Shown piece after piece: positions 42,428 through 52,563 of a DNA stretch of 64,000 bases. The notes beneath the pieces were generated by a model. That model made no database searches, was not told the DNA's origin, and saw only the letters and a list, made by a program, of their open reading frames with translations. The translations under genes and the position numbers were made by a program. Numbering within the stretch: position 1 is the stretch's first letter; the number at the start of each line of letters is the position of its first letter. Location of the stretch: contig JAVBKV010000040.1 in assembly GCA_031553885.1 (NCBI GenBank), forward strand, positions 62,001-126,000, in the 5' to 3' direction. The stretch is from JAVBKV01 sp031553885. GTDB lineage: Bacteria > Bacteroidota > Bacteroidia > Bacteroidales > Azobacteroidaceae.

Positions 42428-44893
42428 ATGAAAAGAAGAGTGGAGGTGCTCAATATGAGGGATATGACTCATACGGAACTGGTTGTATCCCGGAGACTGT
42501 TGTTAATCGTGCTGTTGTGTTCCTTTAATTTTTGTCTTTATGCTCAAACGACTACATCCGAATCGCTGATTATCCGGGCATATAATTCGAATTACACTTC
42601 TCGTGCTGTGCTTTATTTGGGGAATCCGAACAATAGAAAAAATATAGAGCGTATGTTTTCGAATGATAACCAGGCAGTCCCTCAGATTTATATATTGAAC
42701 GGCGTTCAGAAGAATGAGATCCAGTATCTTTCGGATCCATCTCAGTCATTTGTAATTCCAATCGGAATCCGTATGGGTGTATATGGTACATTTACCCTCC
42801 AGTTTGAAAAAATCAATACACTTCCCATTACGTCATTGATATTGAAGGATAAAGTTCTTCAGTTGGAGGTCGACCTGCTGGTCAATCAGGACAGTGAGGG
42901 TAAGTATGTGTATGAATATGAACATAGCACCGGTAATTTAGATAATCGTTTTGAATTGATTATCAATCTCCTCAACCTGATGTATTGGAGAAAAGATGCC
43001 ACAAATAACAACTGGAATGATCCGGACAACTGGGTGAAAGAAGACGGAACGCCTTTTGAATTTTCCGTGACTCCATTGAAATGTACGGTAGTTCATATCC
43101 CAGGGAATGCCTCATACTATCCTTCGCTGGATGAAGTCTCTACTCCCCGGATCGCATATAATGACGGCAAACCGAGTTGTGCCGATATCATTTATCACTT
43201 TGGAAGCGAAGTGGCCAAACCCCATTACCTGGATTATAACCGGGCATTTGTACAATACAATTTCGGAAGAAACATCAATGAATCGGATCAAATGCATTTC
43301 TCTTGCGGAGATGTCAGTTCTGATGCATCAGGAACACATTCGGCTCCGTTTATGTCCCGTGATCGGTATTATGCGGTGGCTGTTCCACTAAAACAGATAG
43401 TGACAGGTGATTTCTCTGTCGGGGGCTATCCGTTAATGTGGCAACAGGGATTTAAAACATCAAGGGTCGAGTCGTCGGATAACGAAGCAAAAGCGGACTG
43501 GTATCTGCCGAACAACAAGATGGGCCTGGAGATAGGAGCGGCTATGAATTATGCCGTCAGCCTGAAAGCGGGTGGTTATGATGCAACTGTTGTCGGTAAA
43601 AGCGATCATAAATACCTGAACGGATTGAAGGGTGTTTTTGAACTTCCGTACTTTGAGCAATCCGAAGAGGTGGTAGTTCCCACAAGTGAGTCTGCATGTA
43701 CGAATCACCGCCTTCACTGGTATGTGGCGAATCCGTTGTCTCCAGGTAGCGGTACCAGCTACTTTGCGTATTATTATGAAAAAGATCTTCGGATGGCAGA
43801 TCTGGGTAAATACAAAGATCCGTATCCAAGAAGTCAACAAGCCTATCGTTTTGTTTTTGAAGATAATGATAATAAGCCTATCGAAAATTTTGAAGTATCG
43901 GTTCCTGCCGATGGGGAAAATGAAGTCATGATCGGCAACCCGTTTGTCTCCAGCCTCGATCTGAAAGAATTTTTCAGGGTAAATGCCGGTAAGGTGGAGG
44001 ATTATTACCGGTTGTACCTGGGCGGACAATTTGAAGTTCCTAACGAGTCTGAAACGGATGACTATGGGGTAGTGGCTCCTTTACAGGCCTTTTTTATAAA
44101 ACCGGTGGAGGGTAGTATTCCCGCAGGAGGAAATCAAAAAGAAATAAAATTAATTTTTACCGAAGCGATGTCTGTCAACCGGGCTTCGGGATCTGTCCAT
44201 CCGCTGAGATCTTCATCTCCGGTTACCGGTGTGTTGACTGTCCGTGCGACAAATGCTGCCGGTAGCACCCGGGCCTTGATTGCTTTTGATAATTCCCGTG
44301 GAAAGAACAGCATTAACCGACTGTTTTCGAACGATGCCCCGTCTGTTCCGCAACTATATATCAAAGACGGGGAACAGAAGAACGAAATTCAATACCTTTC
44401 TGACCTGTCTCAGCCAGTGACTCTTCCGCTGGGAATCCGTTCTAATTGGGGTGGCAGATTTGAATTGAGATTTGAAAACAGAGAAAATCTACCTGTTCAT
44501 TCATTGATATTGATAGATAAAGAACTTCAAAATAAAGAAATCGATCTGATGGCTGATGATAATAACAGGGTCTATGCATTTGAAAATAGTACCGGTAATC
44601 TGGAAAATCGTTTTGAATTGGTCATCGGGCGTCGAGATATCCCAACGGGTATAATTCCGTCAGATCCAGAACAAATCCGGATTTATGTACAATCACCGTA
44701 TCTTTGTGTCGATGCCGGTAAGGAAATTCGTGAAATCCAGGTATTGACTGCAACCGGATCCATCCTGATGAAAGAAACGCTCTCAGGAAGTTTTCAATTT
44801 CGAAAAATCCTGAAAGCGGTTCCTGGAATTTACCTGGTAAAGGTAAAATTAAAGGATGGAGCGCTCAGAACAGAAAAAATCAGGATGAACTGA
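42428..44893 (+). CDS. secreted protein with duplicated domain and T9SS-like C-terminal sorting domain
   Basis: 821 residues. The hydrophobic signal core is at residues 23-38 (LLLIVLLCSFNFCLYAQ); the first ATG gives an unusually long n-region, so the start may be one of the later ATGs (residue 10 or 13). Residues ~46-180 and ~600-735 are homologous copies sharing FSNDxxxVPQxYI, QKNEIQYLSD, PxGIR and NLxNRFELxI. A WNDPDNW motif lies near 200. The last ~70 residues (IYVQSPYLCVDAGKEIREIQV to GIYLVKVKLKDGALRTEKI) match T9SS type A sorting domains. Hence likely attached to or released at the cell surface. Role unknown. Confidence 0.8.
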   Translation: MKRRVEVLNMRDMTHTELVVSRRLLLIVLLCSFNFCLYAQTTTSESLIIRAYNSNYTSRAVLYLGNPNNRKNIERMFSNDNQAVPQIYILNGVQKNEIQYLSDPSQSFVIPIGIRMGVYGTFTLQFEKINTLPITSLILKDKVLQLEVDLLVNQDSEGKYVYEYEHSTGNLDNRFELIINLLNLMYWRKDATNNNWNDPDNWVKEDGTPFEFSVTPLKCTVVHIPGNASYYPSLDEVSTPRIAYNDGKPSCADIIYHFGSEVAKPHYLDYNRAFVQYNFGRNINESDQMHFSCGDVSSDASGTHSAPFMSRDRYYAVAVPLKQIVTGDFSVGGYPLMWQQGFKTSRVESSDNEAKADWYLPNNKMGLEIGAAMNYAVSLKAGGYDATVVGKSDHKYLNGLKGVFELPYFEQSEEVVVPTSESACTNHRLHWYVANPLSPGSGTSYFAYYYEKDLRMADLGKYKDPYPRSQQAYRFVFEDNDNKPIENFEVSVPADGENEVMIGNPFVSSLDLKEFFRVNAGKVEDYYRLYLGGQFEVPNESETDDYGVVAPLQAFFIKPVEGSIPAGGNQKEIKLIFTEAMSVNRASGSVHPLRSSSPVTGVLTVRATNAAGSTRALIAFDNSRGKNSINRLFSNDAPSVPQLYIKDGEQKNEIQYLSDLSQPVTLPLGIRSNWGGRFELRFENRENLPVHSLILIDKELQNKEIDLMADDNNRVYAFENSTGNLENRFELVIGRRDIPTGIIPSDPEQIRIYVQSPYLCVDAGKEIREIQVLTATGSILMKETLSGSFQFRKILKAVPGIYLVKVKLKDGALRTEKIRMN

Positions 44894-44919
44894 TTTCTTT
44901 TACTTGCTCTCAAAACCCG

Positions 44920-45510
44920 TTATTTTTGACGGCCCAGACGCCAGACAAATCCATCCGGCCGGGAGAGAATCAGAGAATCAGTATCGAGCCGGATGATCTG
45001 GAGGGTATCCGTACCTTCCAGGGTTTGTCCGCTTCCGATGCTTTGGCTGGTTAGCATCAGGTTGTTCCCGTTCATTACCCACTTGCTGAAAAGTAATGTT
45101 TCCATACCCACGGAAGAAGCCGCTCCACCTTCTTTCAGTGTTATGCCTTGTACTTCAGTCGGTTTGATCGGATTGGGTTCTACCCAGGTGCTTTGTATGT
45201 AGTAATAAGGAGAATGTGTAGTAACTTCCAGTTTTACCGCTTTCAGAATTTCTGATTCTCCTGCTTTTTCCGGTTTGTAAGTGATGTTTACAACATCTTC
45301 CAGCAGAACTCCCGGTACAATTGCCGGATCAGTGTCCATCGTGCTGATATTCAGTGTGTCTCCGCTTGTTGTGACAAGCATAATGTTGTTCATGGTGGCA
45401 TCCACGACCTTTCCGGATACCGTTTGTTCCTTCGTTTCCTGTTTGCAGGAAAACAGGTTCAACATCAGGCAAAAAGCCGGTAGAACCCAATAATAATTTT
45501 TCATAATCAT
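44920..45510 (-). CDS. lipocalin-like lipoprotein
   Basis: 196 residues (194 if the second ATG at 45504 is used). Lipobox Cys in LMLNLFSCKQ. Two beta regions follow: residues ~28-95 (TVSGKVVDATMNNIMLVTTSGDTLNIS) and a lipocalin-like half (~115-195) with LLFSKWVMNGNNLMLTSQSIGSG and TDTLQIIRLDTDSLIL, ending in WRLGRQ. Such proteins are common in Bacteroidales; their ligands are unknown. It is convergent with the T9SS cargo gene, 26 nt apart. Confidence 0.82.
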   Translation of the reverse strand: MIMKNYYWVLPAFCLMLNLFSCKQETKEQTVSGKVVDATMNNIMLVTTSGDTLNISTMDTDPAIVPGVLLEDVVNITYKPEKAGESEILKAVKLEVTTHSPYYYIQSTWVEPNPIKPTEVQGITLKEGGAASSVGMETLLFSKWVMNGNNLMLTSQSIGSGQTLEGTDTLQIIRLDTDSLILSRPDGFVWRLGRQK

Positions 45511-45532
45511 GATCTTTTTATTTATTGTTTAG

Positions 45533-45540
45533 CAAAGTTA
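45533..45540 (-). promoter_or_regulatory. -7 element of the lipocalin-like gene
   Basis: TAACTTTG on the minus strand, 22 nt before the ATG; no clear -33. On the opposite strand TACATTTG (45565-45572) could serve the beta-galactosidase unit. Confidence 0.55.
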
Positions 45541-45617
45541 TCTATTATTTTTCAATTTAAATAGTACATTTGCATTCTAAAATCATGTATTTTAAACTTT
45601 CTTAGTTTGTTTAATTT

Positions 45618-45710
45618 ATGAAAAACAAAATAACCACAATTATTCTGTTACACATCCTGTTACCCGTAATGTCTGACGCATATACACAATCCGAATCAGT
45701 TAACAAATAA
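45618..45710 (+). CDS. 30-residue signal-peptide-like ORF upstream of the beta-galactosidase gene
   Basis: ATG at 45618, TAA at 45708. The product begins MKNKITTIILLHILLPVMSD and is almost only a signal peptide (Lys-rich start, hydrophobic core, polar end), then stops 11 nt before the next ATG. It may be the remnant of a lost exported protein or a leader peptide. Nothing but the signal-peptide shape supports it. Confidence 0.35.
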   Translation: MKNKITTIILLHILLPVMSDAYTQSESVNK

Positions 45711-45721
45711 ATAAAATCATT

Positions 45722-48700
45722 ATGAAGTATTATTTTAATTTAGGGAGTTTAATTTTTACCTGTCTTCTCCTGGGATTGAGGTTACAGGCTCAGGAAATAA
45801 ATCCGGATGTTCTGTACAAAATCGTCAGTCCTCTGGGGCTGGTGGTCGATAATCACGACAGTACAGAAAACGATGTGGAAATATACCTGGAAAATGAGGT
45901 GAAAAACAAAGAAGGTCAGCTTTGGAAAATAGCAAAAGTGGCTGACGGATATTATTCGATCGAAAATCCTTTTTTTAAGAAAGGTATTGACAATTATGGG
46001 AAACGGGAAGGAGAAGGAAATCCGCTTATCCAGTGGGAAGCCAATGGTAAAAACCCGAATCAGGTATGGAAGTTTGAGGTAACCGGTACTGGGGAATACA
46101 TGATTACTCAAAAAGACAGCCGGATGTACTTCGCTTTTTCCGGAAAGGAGATCGCCGGATCAAAGATATACCAGCTCCCTGGTGCTGCTCAAACCTGGAG
46201 ATTAGTTCCTACCAAGGTAAAAGTTCCGAAAAAAGTAGCGAGTAAAAACGAATGGGAAAATGAAACTATTTTTGCGGTTAACAAAGAACCCGGACATGTT
46301 ACTTATCATACTTTTCCGAATACAGCCAGCCTGAAAGCGGATAAAAGTTTTGAGTACCCCTGGGAAACGTCGGCATCTGCCTGTTATCTTTCGTTGAACG
46401 GACCCTGGAAATTCAACTGGGTCAAACAACCGTCCGAACGTCCGGAGAATTTCTATAAACCGGGTTATGATGTGTCTTCATGGAAAGAAATTCCGGTACC
46501 TTCCAGTTGGGAGATGCAGGGATACGGTACTCCTATTTATACCAATATTACGTATCCTTTTAAAAATGATCCTCCTTTTATTTTCTCTCAAAAAGGATAT
46601 ACCAATGAAACGGAGCCCAATCCTGTCGGTTCATACCGGAGAACGTTTACGATTCCGGCTGATTGGAAAGAGAAAGAGGTATTTATTCATTTTGACGGGG
46701 TATATAGTTGTATCTATTTATGGATCAATGGAAAACAAGTAGGTTATAGCGAAGGAGCCAACAACGATGCCGAATTCAATATTACGAAATATGTGAAACC
46801 CGGAGAGAATATGGTTGCCGTTCAGGTTTTCCGCTGGACAGATGCCAGTTACATAGAAGATCAGGATATGTTCCGGTTGAGTGGTATCCACCGGGATGTG
46901 TATTTATGTGCCGTACCGAAATTGCATGTCAGGGATTTCGTACTGAATGCGGATTTCAGCGGTAATGACCTGACATCGCCTTTGTTTAAAGTACAGGCAA
47001 CTGTCAAAAATTGGGATAAAAAAACGTCTCAGGCCGGAAAACTGAATGTTACGTTGCTGGATCCTTCCGGAAAGGTAGTGAAAACACTGTCTACTGCAAT
47101 CGCAGCAATCGGAGGAGGTAAAGAAAATGCATTTGATTTGCAGACCGTAGTGAATAATCCTGTTTTGTGGTCGGCCGAAACTCCCGAATTATACAGTGTT
47201 ATCGTTTCACTTGAAAATAGTAAAGGAGAAGAAACAGAAGCCATGTCTTCCAAGTTCGGGTTCCGCAACATAGAAATTAAAAACAAACGGGTGTACATTA
47301 ACAACGAACCTGTCTTTTTCAAGGGTGTGAACCGGCATGATATTCATCCTCAGTACGGGAAAGCGGTTCCGGTTGAATCCATGATCCAGGATATTCTCCT
47401 GATGAAGCAACACAACCTCAACACTATACGGACCAGTCACTATCCGAACAGTCCCAAAATGGTCGCCATGTACGACTATTATGGTTTGTATACGATGGAT
47501 GAAGCTGATCTGGAAAATCACGGGAACCACTCGATAGGTGATATGCCCAGTTGGATTCCCGCCTTCAAAGACCGTATCGAACGGGTTATTCAGCGGGACC
47601 GGAACCATCCTTCCGTTATTTTCTGGTCACTGGGTAATGAAGGGGGCGGTGGAGCCAATTTTGATGAAATGTATAAAAAGGCCAAGGAAATGGATTCCCG
47701 TCCGGTTCATTACGAAGGAAAGAATTCCATAGCCGATATCGACTCACACATGTATCCTTCGGTCGATCGTATGAGTTTGTTTGATCAACGGGAATCTCAA
47801 AAACCATATTTCCTTTGTGAATATGCCCATGCAATGGGAAATGCCGTCGGTAACCTTGCCGAGTACTGGGATTACATCGAAAACCATTCGGAACGCATGA
47901 TCGGAGGTTGTATCTGGGATTGGGTCGATCAGGGTATCAATAAATACGGAGGACCTACCAACCGTTATCATTACGGAGGCGATTTCGGAGATAAACCCAA
48001 TGACGGTGATTTCTCCTGCAACGGATTGACGACTCCCGACCGCCGGGTTACGGCTAAATTACTGGAAACGAAAAAGGTTTACCAATACATCAAATTCAAA
48101 CCGGTTGATGTGAATAATGGAAAAATCGAAGTTGAAAACCGGTACGACTTTCTGAATCTGGATCAGTTCAATATCGAATGGAAGCTCATTAAGAATGGAA
48201 AAGAAACAGAATCCGGAACGTTGCCTGCTTTGTCTTTAGCTCCTAATCAGAAAACGATCCTGACGGTTCCATTCAAAGAAAAACCTGAATCAGGAAGCGA
48301 GTACTTTGTGAATATCTATTTCTCCTTAAAAGGGGATACCCGCTGGGCAAAAGCAGGTCATGTCGTAGCAACCGGACAGTTTGCATTGACCGAACGGGCA
48401 GCGCTTCCTTCTATAAACCTGGCTTCTGTTCCCGAATTGCGTCTTGACGTACAAGGCAGTAACCTGAATGTATCCGGAGAAGGATTCCAGGTATCATTCT
48501 CTTCTGAAAAGGCAATGATGACTTCGTTGAAATATGGAGGCAAAGAGATGATCTACAGTGGAAACGGACCCGAGTTGAACTGGTATCGCAGTGTAAACAA
48601 CGATAAATATACCGATCAGAACTATTATCCGACATCCGGAGAAAAGGTTGAATTTAATTACCGTATCGATGACAGTCGTAAATCAATTACTTTTACGACT

Positions 48701-49300
48701 AGCCAACAGGTAACGGTTAACAGAAAAGACCGTCCGATCCGGATGGATTATCAGGTTAATTATACGGTTTATGGAAACGGACAGATCGATGTGGCTGCCG
48801 AATTTGTGAAACCTGCGAACGAAGCGATTATCCACCGGTTGGGACTGCAGCTTTTATTGTCTCCGGGATTGGAGCAGGTTTCCTGGTATGGAAACGGACC
48901 TCATGAAAACTACTCGGACAGAAAAGAATCGGCTTTTGTTGGTTTGTATCAGTCTACGGTTACCGGAATGGAAAGCGAGCATTATGTCAGGGCTCAAAGC
49001 ATGGGGAACCGGGAAGGTATCCGTTGGGTTGTCCTACAGGGTAATGATAATAAAGGAATCAAAATTTCCTCTCAGGGTCCGTTGAGTTTTACTGCCCTGC
49101 ATTTTTCAGACCGCGATTTGTGGTATGCCCGTCATGATTACGAACTGGATAATACCAGAAAACCAGAAATATACCTGAACCTGGATTGCATGCAACAAGG
49201 TCTTGGTAATGCCAGTTGCGGACCCTTACCTTTGAAACAGTACATGATCCCGGAAAATACGCCTCTTCGTTACACGTTCAGGATAGAACCGGCAAATTAA
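45722..49300 (+). CDS. GH2 beta-galactosidase with extra N-terminal ricin-like domain
   Basis: 1192 residues with a signal peptide ending at LQAQ. Residues ~25-165 look like a ricin/beta-trefoil-type binding domain (QLWKIAKVADGYYSIENP, QVWKFEVTGTGEYMI). The LacZ-type modules then follow: sugar-binding domain (~190-410), Ig-like domain, TIM barrel with Glu640 in SLGNEGG (acid/base) and Glu700 in LCEYAHAMGN (nucleophile), and the C-terminal beta-sandwich (bgal small chain) starting near 930. Exported exo-beta-galactosidase acting on complex glycans. The next gene starts 7 nt after its stop, so the two are co-transcribed. Confidence 0.93.
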   Translation: MKYYFNLGSLIFTCLLLGLRLQAQEINPDVLYKIVSPLGLVVDNHDSTENDVEIYLENEVKNKEGQLWKIAKVADGYYSIENPFFKKGIDNYGKREGEGNPLIQWEANGKNPNQVWKFEVTGTGEYMITQKDSRMYFAFSGKEIAGSKIYQLPGAAQTWRLVPTKVKVPKKVASKNEWENETIFAVNKEPGHVTYHTFPNTASLKADKSFEYPWETSASACYLSLNGPWKFNWVKQPSERPENFYKPGYDVSSWKEIPVPSSWEMQGYGTPIYTNITYPFKNDPPFIFSQKGYTNETEPNPVGSYRRTFTIPADWKEKEVFIHFDGVYSCIYLWINGKQVGYSEGANNDAEFNITKYVKPGENMVAVQVFRWTDASYIEDQDMFRLSGIHRDVYLCAVPKLHVRDFVLNADFSGNDLTSPLFKVQATVKNWDKKTSQAGKLNVTLLDPSGKVVKTLSTAIAAIGGGKENAFDLQTVVNNPVLWSAETPELYSVIVSLENSKGEETEAMSSKFGFRNIEIKNKRVYINNEPVFFKGVNRHDIHPQYGKAVPVESMIQDILLMKQHNLNTIRTSHYPNSPKMVAMYDYYGLYTMDEADLENHGNHSIGDMPSWIPAFKDRIERVIQRDRNHPSVIFWSLGNEGGGGANFDEMYKKAKEMDSRPVHYEGKNSIADIDSHMYPSVDRMSLFDQRESQKPYFLCEYAHAMGNAVGNLAEYWDYIENHSERMIGGCIWDWVDQGINKYGGPTNRYHYGGDFGDKPNDGDFSCNGLTTPDRRVTAKLLETKKVYQYIKFKPVDVNNGKIEVENRYDFLNLDQFNIEWKLIKNGKETESGTLPALSLAPNQKTILTVPFKEKPESGSEYFVNIYFSLKGDTRWAKAGHVVATGQFALTERAALPSINLASVPELRLDVQGSNLNVSGEGFQVSFSSEKAMMTSLKYGGKEMIYSGNGPELNWYRSVNNDKYTDQNYYPTSGEKVEFNYRIDDSRKSITFTTSQQVTVNRKDRPIRMDYQVNYTVYGNGQIDVAAEFVKPANEAIIHRLGLQLLLSPGLEQVSWYGNGPHENYSDRKESAFVGLYQSTVTGMESEHYVRAQSMGNREGIRWVVLQGNDNKGIKISSQGPLSFTALHFSDRDLWYARHDYELDNTRKPEIYLNLDCMQQGLGNASCGPLPLKQYMIPENTPLRYTFRIEPAN

Positions 49301-49307
49301 TCGAAAT

Positions 49308-52300
49308 ATGAAAACAACGACGGCCATTCTGTTGTCGCTTCTTTTATTGTTCAACCTGGGAAAACCTGTAATTGCTTTTTTCCAGGTTGGAAATAGAGAT
49401 TCTGAGGAGCAATCTCTCGTGTACAAACCGGATTTTGCTGTTTGTTACAAAGTAGAAGAATTTCCCAAAATTCAGGCGGCCGGGTATCAGTATGTGGAGT
49501 CTAACGTCAGTCGGTTTCTGGTACCGGATAAAAGCGAATTTGAATTTAAGGAAAACCTGGATCTGAAGAATCGTTTGGGGGCCCGGATTATATCCTGCAC
49601 CAGTTTGTTCCCGGGAACCCTGAAAATTACAGGTCCGGAAACTTTGCATCCGGAAGCACTGGCCTGGGCGGATACGGCATTCAGAAGAGCAGAAGAAGCA
49701 CAGATTCCTTTTATTATCTTCGGAAGCGGAACCGCTCGTAAAGTACCGGATGGTTTCAGTAAGAAAAAAGCAACGGAGCAATTTATCTCGTTCTGTAAAC
49801 AACTGGCTCCTATAGCGGCGAAGTATCATGTAACGGTACTTGTTGAGCCCTTGAATACGCAGGAAACCAATCTGATCAATTCCCTGGCGGAAGGAGCTGC
49901 TGTTGTTAAAGTAGTTAATCATCCCAATATTAAGCTGTTATGCGATATTTACCACATGCTGAAAGAAAATGAACCGGCTTCGGAGATTATCAAATACAGT
50001 TCGTATATCCGCCATTGTCACATAGCAGAGAAAGAAGTCCGTTCTTCTCCCGGTACGCAGGGAGATGATTTCACTTCCTATTTCCAGGCATTGAAAACCA
50101 TTCATTACAAGGGTTGCCTTTCCATTGAATGCAATTGGACGGATGCTGACCAGGAGTTGGTTCCGGCATTGGAGTACATGAAAAAACAGTTTGAAGCATT
50201 GTCCGCAGGGGCACCCTACGGGCTCACTACCGATTTGCTGGAGCATACCGACAAAGTCTTTATCAACGGTACCCTTTCTACACTCGCATTGAAAGACCTG
50301 AATACTACTGTGGAGAATAATCAGGTTGCCGCCATTTACAAGGCTAAACCATTCTTCGGATGGATTGTCAATGATCGTAAACCGGATGTGTTGCAAACGG
50401 CTTACCGGATCATGATTGCAACGAATGCCAAAGACCTGATGCAGGATAAAGGAGATATGTGGGACAGCGGCCGGATCGACAGTGACAATTCCACGGCAGT
50501 GCAATATGCAGGTAAACCCCTGCAGCCATCTACCGTTTATTATTGGAAAGTGCAGACCTGGAACAATTACGGGGAAGTCAGTCCTTTTTCCGGAATAAAA
50601 GCTTTTATTACCGGTGAGGTACTGGATGGAAGAACGGCCCGTTATTCGTTACAAAAAACAGATGATTGTCCGGTAAATAAGGTTTTGATGCCGCAACAAT
50701 CGGCTGTTTTATATGAATTCGGACCTTGTCAGGATGTTGGGAAGAAGGGTAGGGCCGCTTTCGGACAATTGCGGTTTACCGTACATTCGCAACAGGACTG
50801 GGATACGGTCATTGTTCACCTGGCTGAAAAAGGGAAGGGAAATGATATTGATTCTGTTCCGGGAGGAACAATCCGCTACGCCCGGTATGTAGTGCCTTTG
50901 ATGAAAGGAACGCATACGTATTACTTGAAAATAAATCCGGATAAAAGGAATACAGGACCTCAGGCAGTCTTGATGCCGGGTTATATCGGAGAGGTTTTGC
51001 CTTTCCGCTATTGTAAAATTCAGGGAAATCCGGAAACAATTGCATCCCTGGTGCCGGTTCGCGAAACGGTCCATTATCCGTTCGACGATACGGCTTCTTT
51101 TTTCCATTCTTCCGATTCCATCCTGAATCAGGTGTGGGATTTATGTAAGTATTCCATTAAAGCAACGAGTTTTGCAGGAGTGTATGTGGATGGTGACCGG
51201 GAACGCATTCCTTACGAAGCCGATGCCCTGATCAATCAACTCTGCCATTATTCCGTAGACCGGGAATTTTCAATGGCCCGTTACAGCTATGAATACCTGA
51301 TCCGCCATGCAACCTGGCCTACCGAGTGGATCATGCAGTCGGTGATTATGGCCTGGAACGATTATTTATATACCGGTAATCCGGCGTCCTTACATTTGTA
51401 TTATAACGATATCAAGGCTAAAACGCTTACGGCTTTGTCAGATTCGGCCGGGTTGATCAGTACCCTTACCGGTAAACAAACGCCTGAATTCCTTCAGTCT
51501 GTTTATTTTAACGGAAAAGCCTTGAAAGACATTGTAGACTGGCCTCATAGTGGAATTCTGGGATTGGATGAAAAGAGCAGGGGAGAAGATGATTATTATG
51601 TGTATACCAATTATAATACGGTTGTCAATGCATATCATTATGAAGCACTGCGTTTAATGGATTCTGTTGCAGGTGTTTTGGGAGAACCGGCAGATAAGAA
51701 ATTTTATTCCCGGAAGGCCGGTGAGGTAAAACAGCAGATCAACAAGTTGCTTTTCGATAAAAAGAACAACCGTTACAGGGATGGAATAGGTACGGATCAC
51801 AGTGCATTGCATGCCAATATATTTCCATTGGCTTTTGATCTGCCTCCGGTATCTTCCCGAAAGGCAATGATGGAATACATCCGTTCCAAAGGAATGGTTT
51901 GCAGTGTCTATGGTTCCCAGTTCCTTCTGGATGCGATATACAATGCAGAAGATGCTGATTATGGATTGGAATTACTGACGGCTGTCTCAGACCGGAGTTG
52001 GTACAACATGATCCGTGCCGGATCTACCATCTCCCTGGAAGCCTGGGACAATAAATATAAACCCAATCAGGATTGGAACCATGCCTGGGGAGCAGCTCCG
52101 GCTAATCTGATTCCCCGCAAACTGATGGGTATTGAACCCCTGGAGCCCGGATTCCGTAAAATAAGAATCAAGCCACAGCCTGCGTCCCTGGAAAAAGCGG
52201 AGATTAAACTTCCCACTATTCGCGGAACAATCGAGCTTCGTTTTCAACAGGTTTCCGGTGAACGGTTTGAACTGTTTTTTACAACCCCTGCCAATACTCA

Positions 52301-52448
52301 ATCGGAAGTATGGATGCCTCTTCCCGCAAAAAAATGTCAGATACTGATGGATGGTGTAGAAGTTAAAGCCAGAATAAACGGGAAGTTTGCAATCATAGAT
52401 ACGGTGGGTTCCGGTTCGCATGCAATAACAGCCATTGGAAGAAAATAG
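49308..52448 (+). CDS. exported fusion of sugar isomerase-like TIM barrel and GH78-type alpha-L-rhamnosidase
   Basis: 1046 residues with a signal peptide. Residues ~40-298 are a xylose-isomerase/AP-endonuclease-2 type TIM barrel with a full set of probable metal ligands: Glu180 (LVEPLN), Asp213 (CDIYHM), His238 (RHCHIAEKE) and Glu274 (LSIECNW). Residues ~340-1046 follow the Bacterial rhamnosidase plan: WIVNDRKPDVLQTAYRIMIA, beta domains, then an (alpha/alpha)6 barrel from ~620 with VYVDGDRERIPYEADA and WNHAWGAAPANLI. The frame is continuous, so it is a true fusion. It probably works with the beta-galactosidase on the same glycan. Confidence 0.85.
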   Translation: MKTTTAILLSLLLLFNLGKPVIAFFQVGNRDSEEQSLVYKPDFAVCYKVEEFPKIQAAGYQYVESNVSRFLVPDKSEFEFKENLDLKNRLGARIISCTSLFPGTLKITGPETLHPEALAWADTAFRRAEEAQIPFIIFGSGTARKVPDGFSKKKATEQFISFCKQLAPIAAKYHVTVLVEPLNTQETNLINSLAEGAAVVKVVNHPNIKLLCDIYHMLKENEPASEIIKYSSYIRHCHIAEKEVRSSPGTQGDDFTSYFQALKTIHYKGCLSIECNWTDADQELVPALEYMKKQFEALSAGAPYGLTTDLLEHTDKVFINGTLSTLALKDLNTTVENNQVAAIYKAKPFFGWIVNDRKPDVLQTAYRIMIATNAKDLMQDKGDMWDSGRIDSDNSTAVQYAGKPLQPSTVYYWKVQTWNNYGEVSPFSGIKAFITGEVLDGRTARYSLQKTDDCPVNKVLMPQQSAVLYEFGPCQDVGKKGRAAFGQLRFTVHSQQDWDTVIVHLAEKGKGNDIDSVPGGTIRYARYVVPLMKGTHTYYLKINPDKRNTGPQAVLMPGYIGEVLPFRYCKIQGNPETIASLVPVRETVHYPFDDTASFFHSSDSILNQVWDLCKYSIKATSFAGVYVDGDRERIPYEADALINQLCHYSVDREFSMARYSYEYLIRHATWPTEWIMQSVIMAWNDYLYTGNPASLHLYYNDIKAKTLTALSDSAGLISTLTGKQTPEFLQSVYFNGKALKDIVDWPHSGILGLDEKSRGEDDYYVYTNYNTVVNAYHYEALRLMDSVAGVLGEPADKKFYSRKAGEVKQQINKLLFDKKNNRYRDGIGTDHSALHANIFPLAFDLPPVSSRKAMMEYIRSKGMVCSVYGSQFLLDAIYNAEDADYGLELLTAVSDRSWYNMIRAGSTISLEAWDNKYKPNQDWNHAWGAAPANLIPRKLMGIEPLEPGFRKIRIKPQPASLEKAEIKLPTIRGTIELRFQQVSGERFELFFTTPANTQSEVWMPLPAKKCQILMDGVEVKARINGKFAIIDTVGSGSHAITAIGRK

Positions 52449-52496
52449 TCGTTATGCCTCATTTTCTATAGAAGCAACTAGTAATGTCCTCAACAT

Positions 52497-52532
52497 GAAA
52501 GGAGGTTGCCGCAAACAAGGCAACCTCCTTTC
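52497..52532. terminator. bidirectional terminator hairpin
   Basis: 14-bp stem (52497-52510 with 52519-52532), core GGAGGTTGCC/GGCAACCTCC, 8-nt loop, between the ends of convergent genes. The A/T ends of the stem supply short T runs for both directions. Confidence 0.85.
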
Positions 52533-52563
52533 TATGAAATAATAATCTAACGGTAGATCGTTA

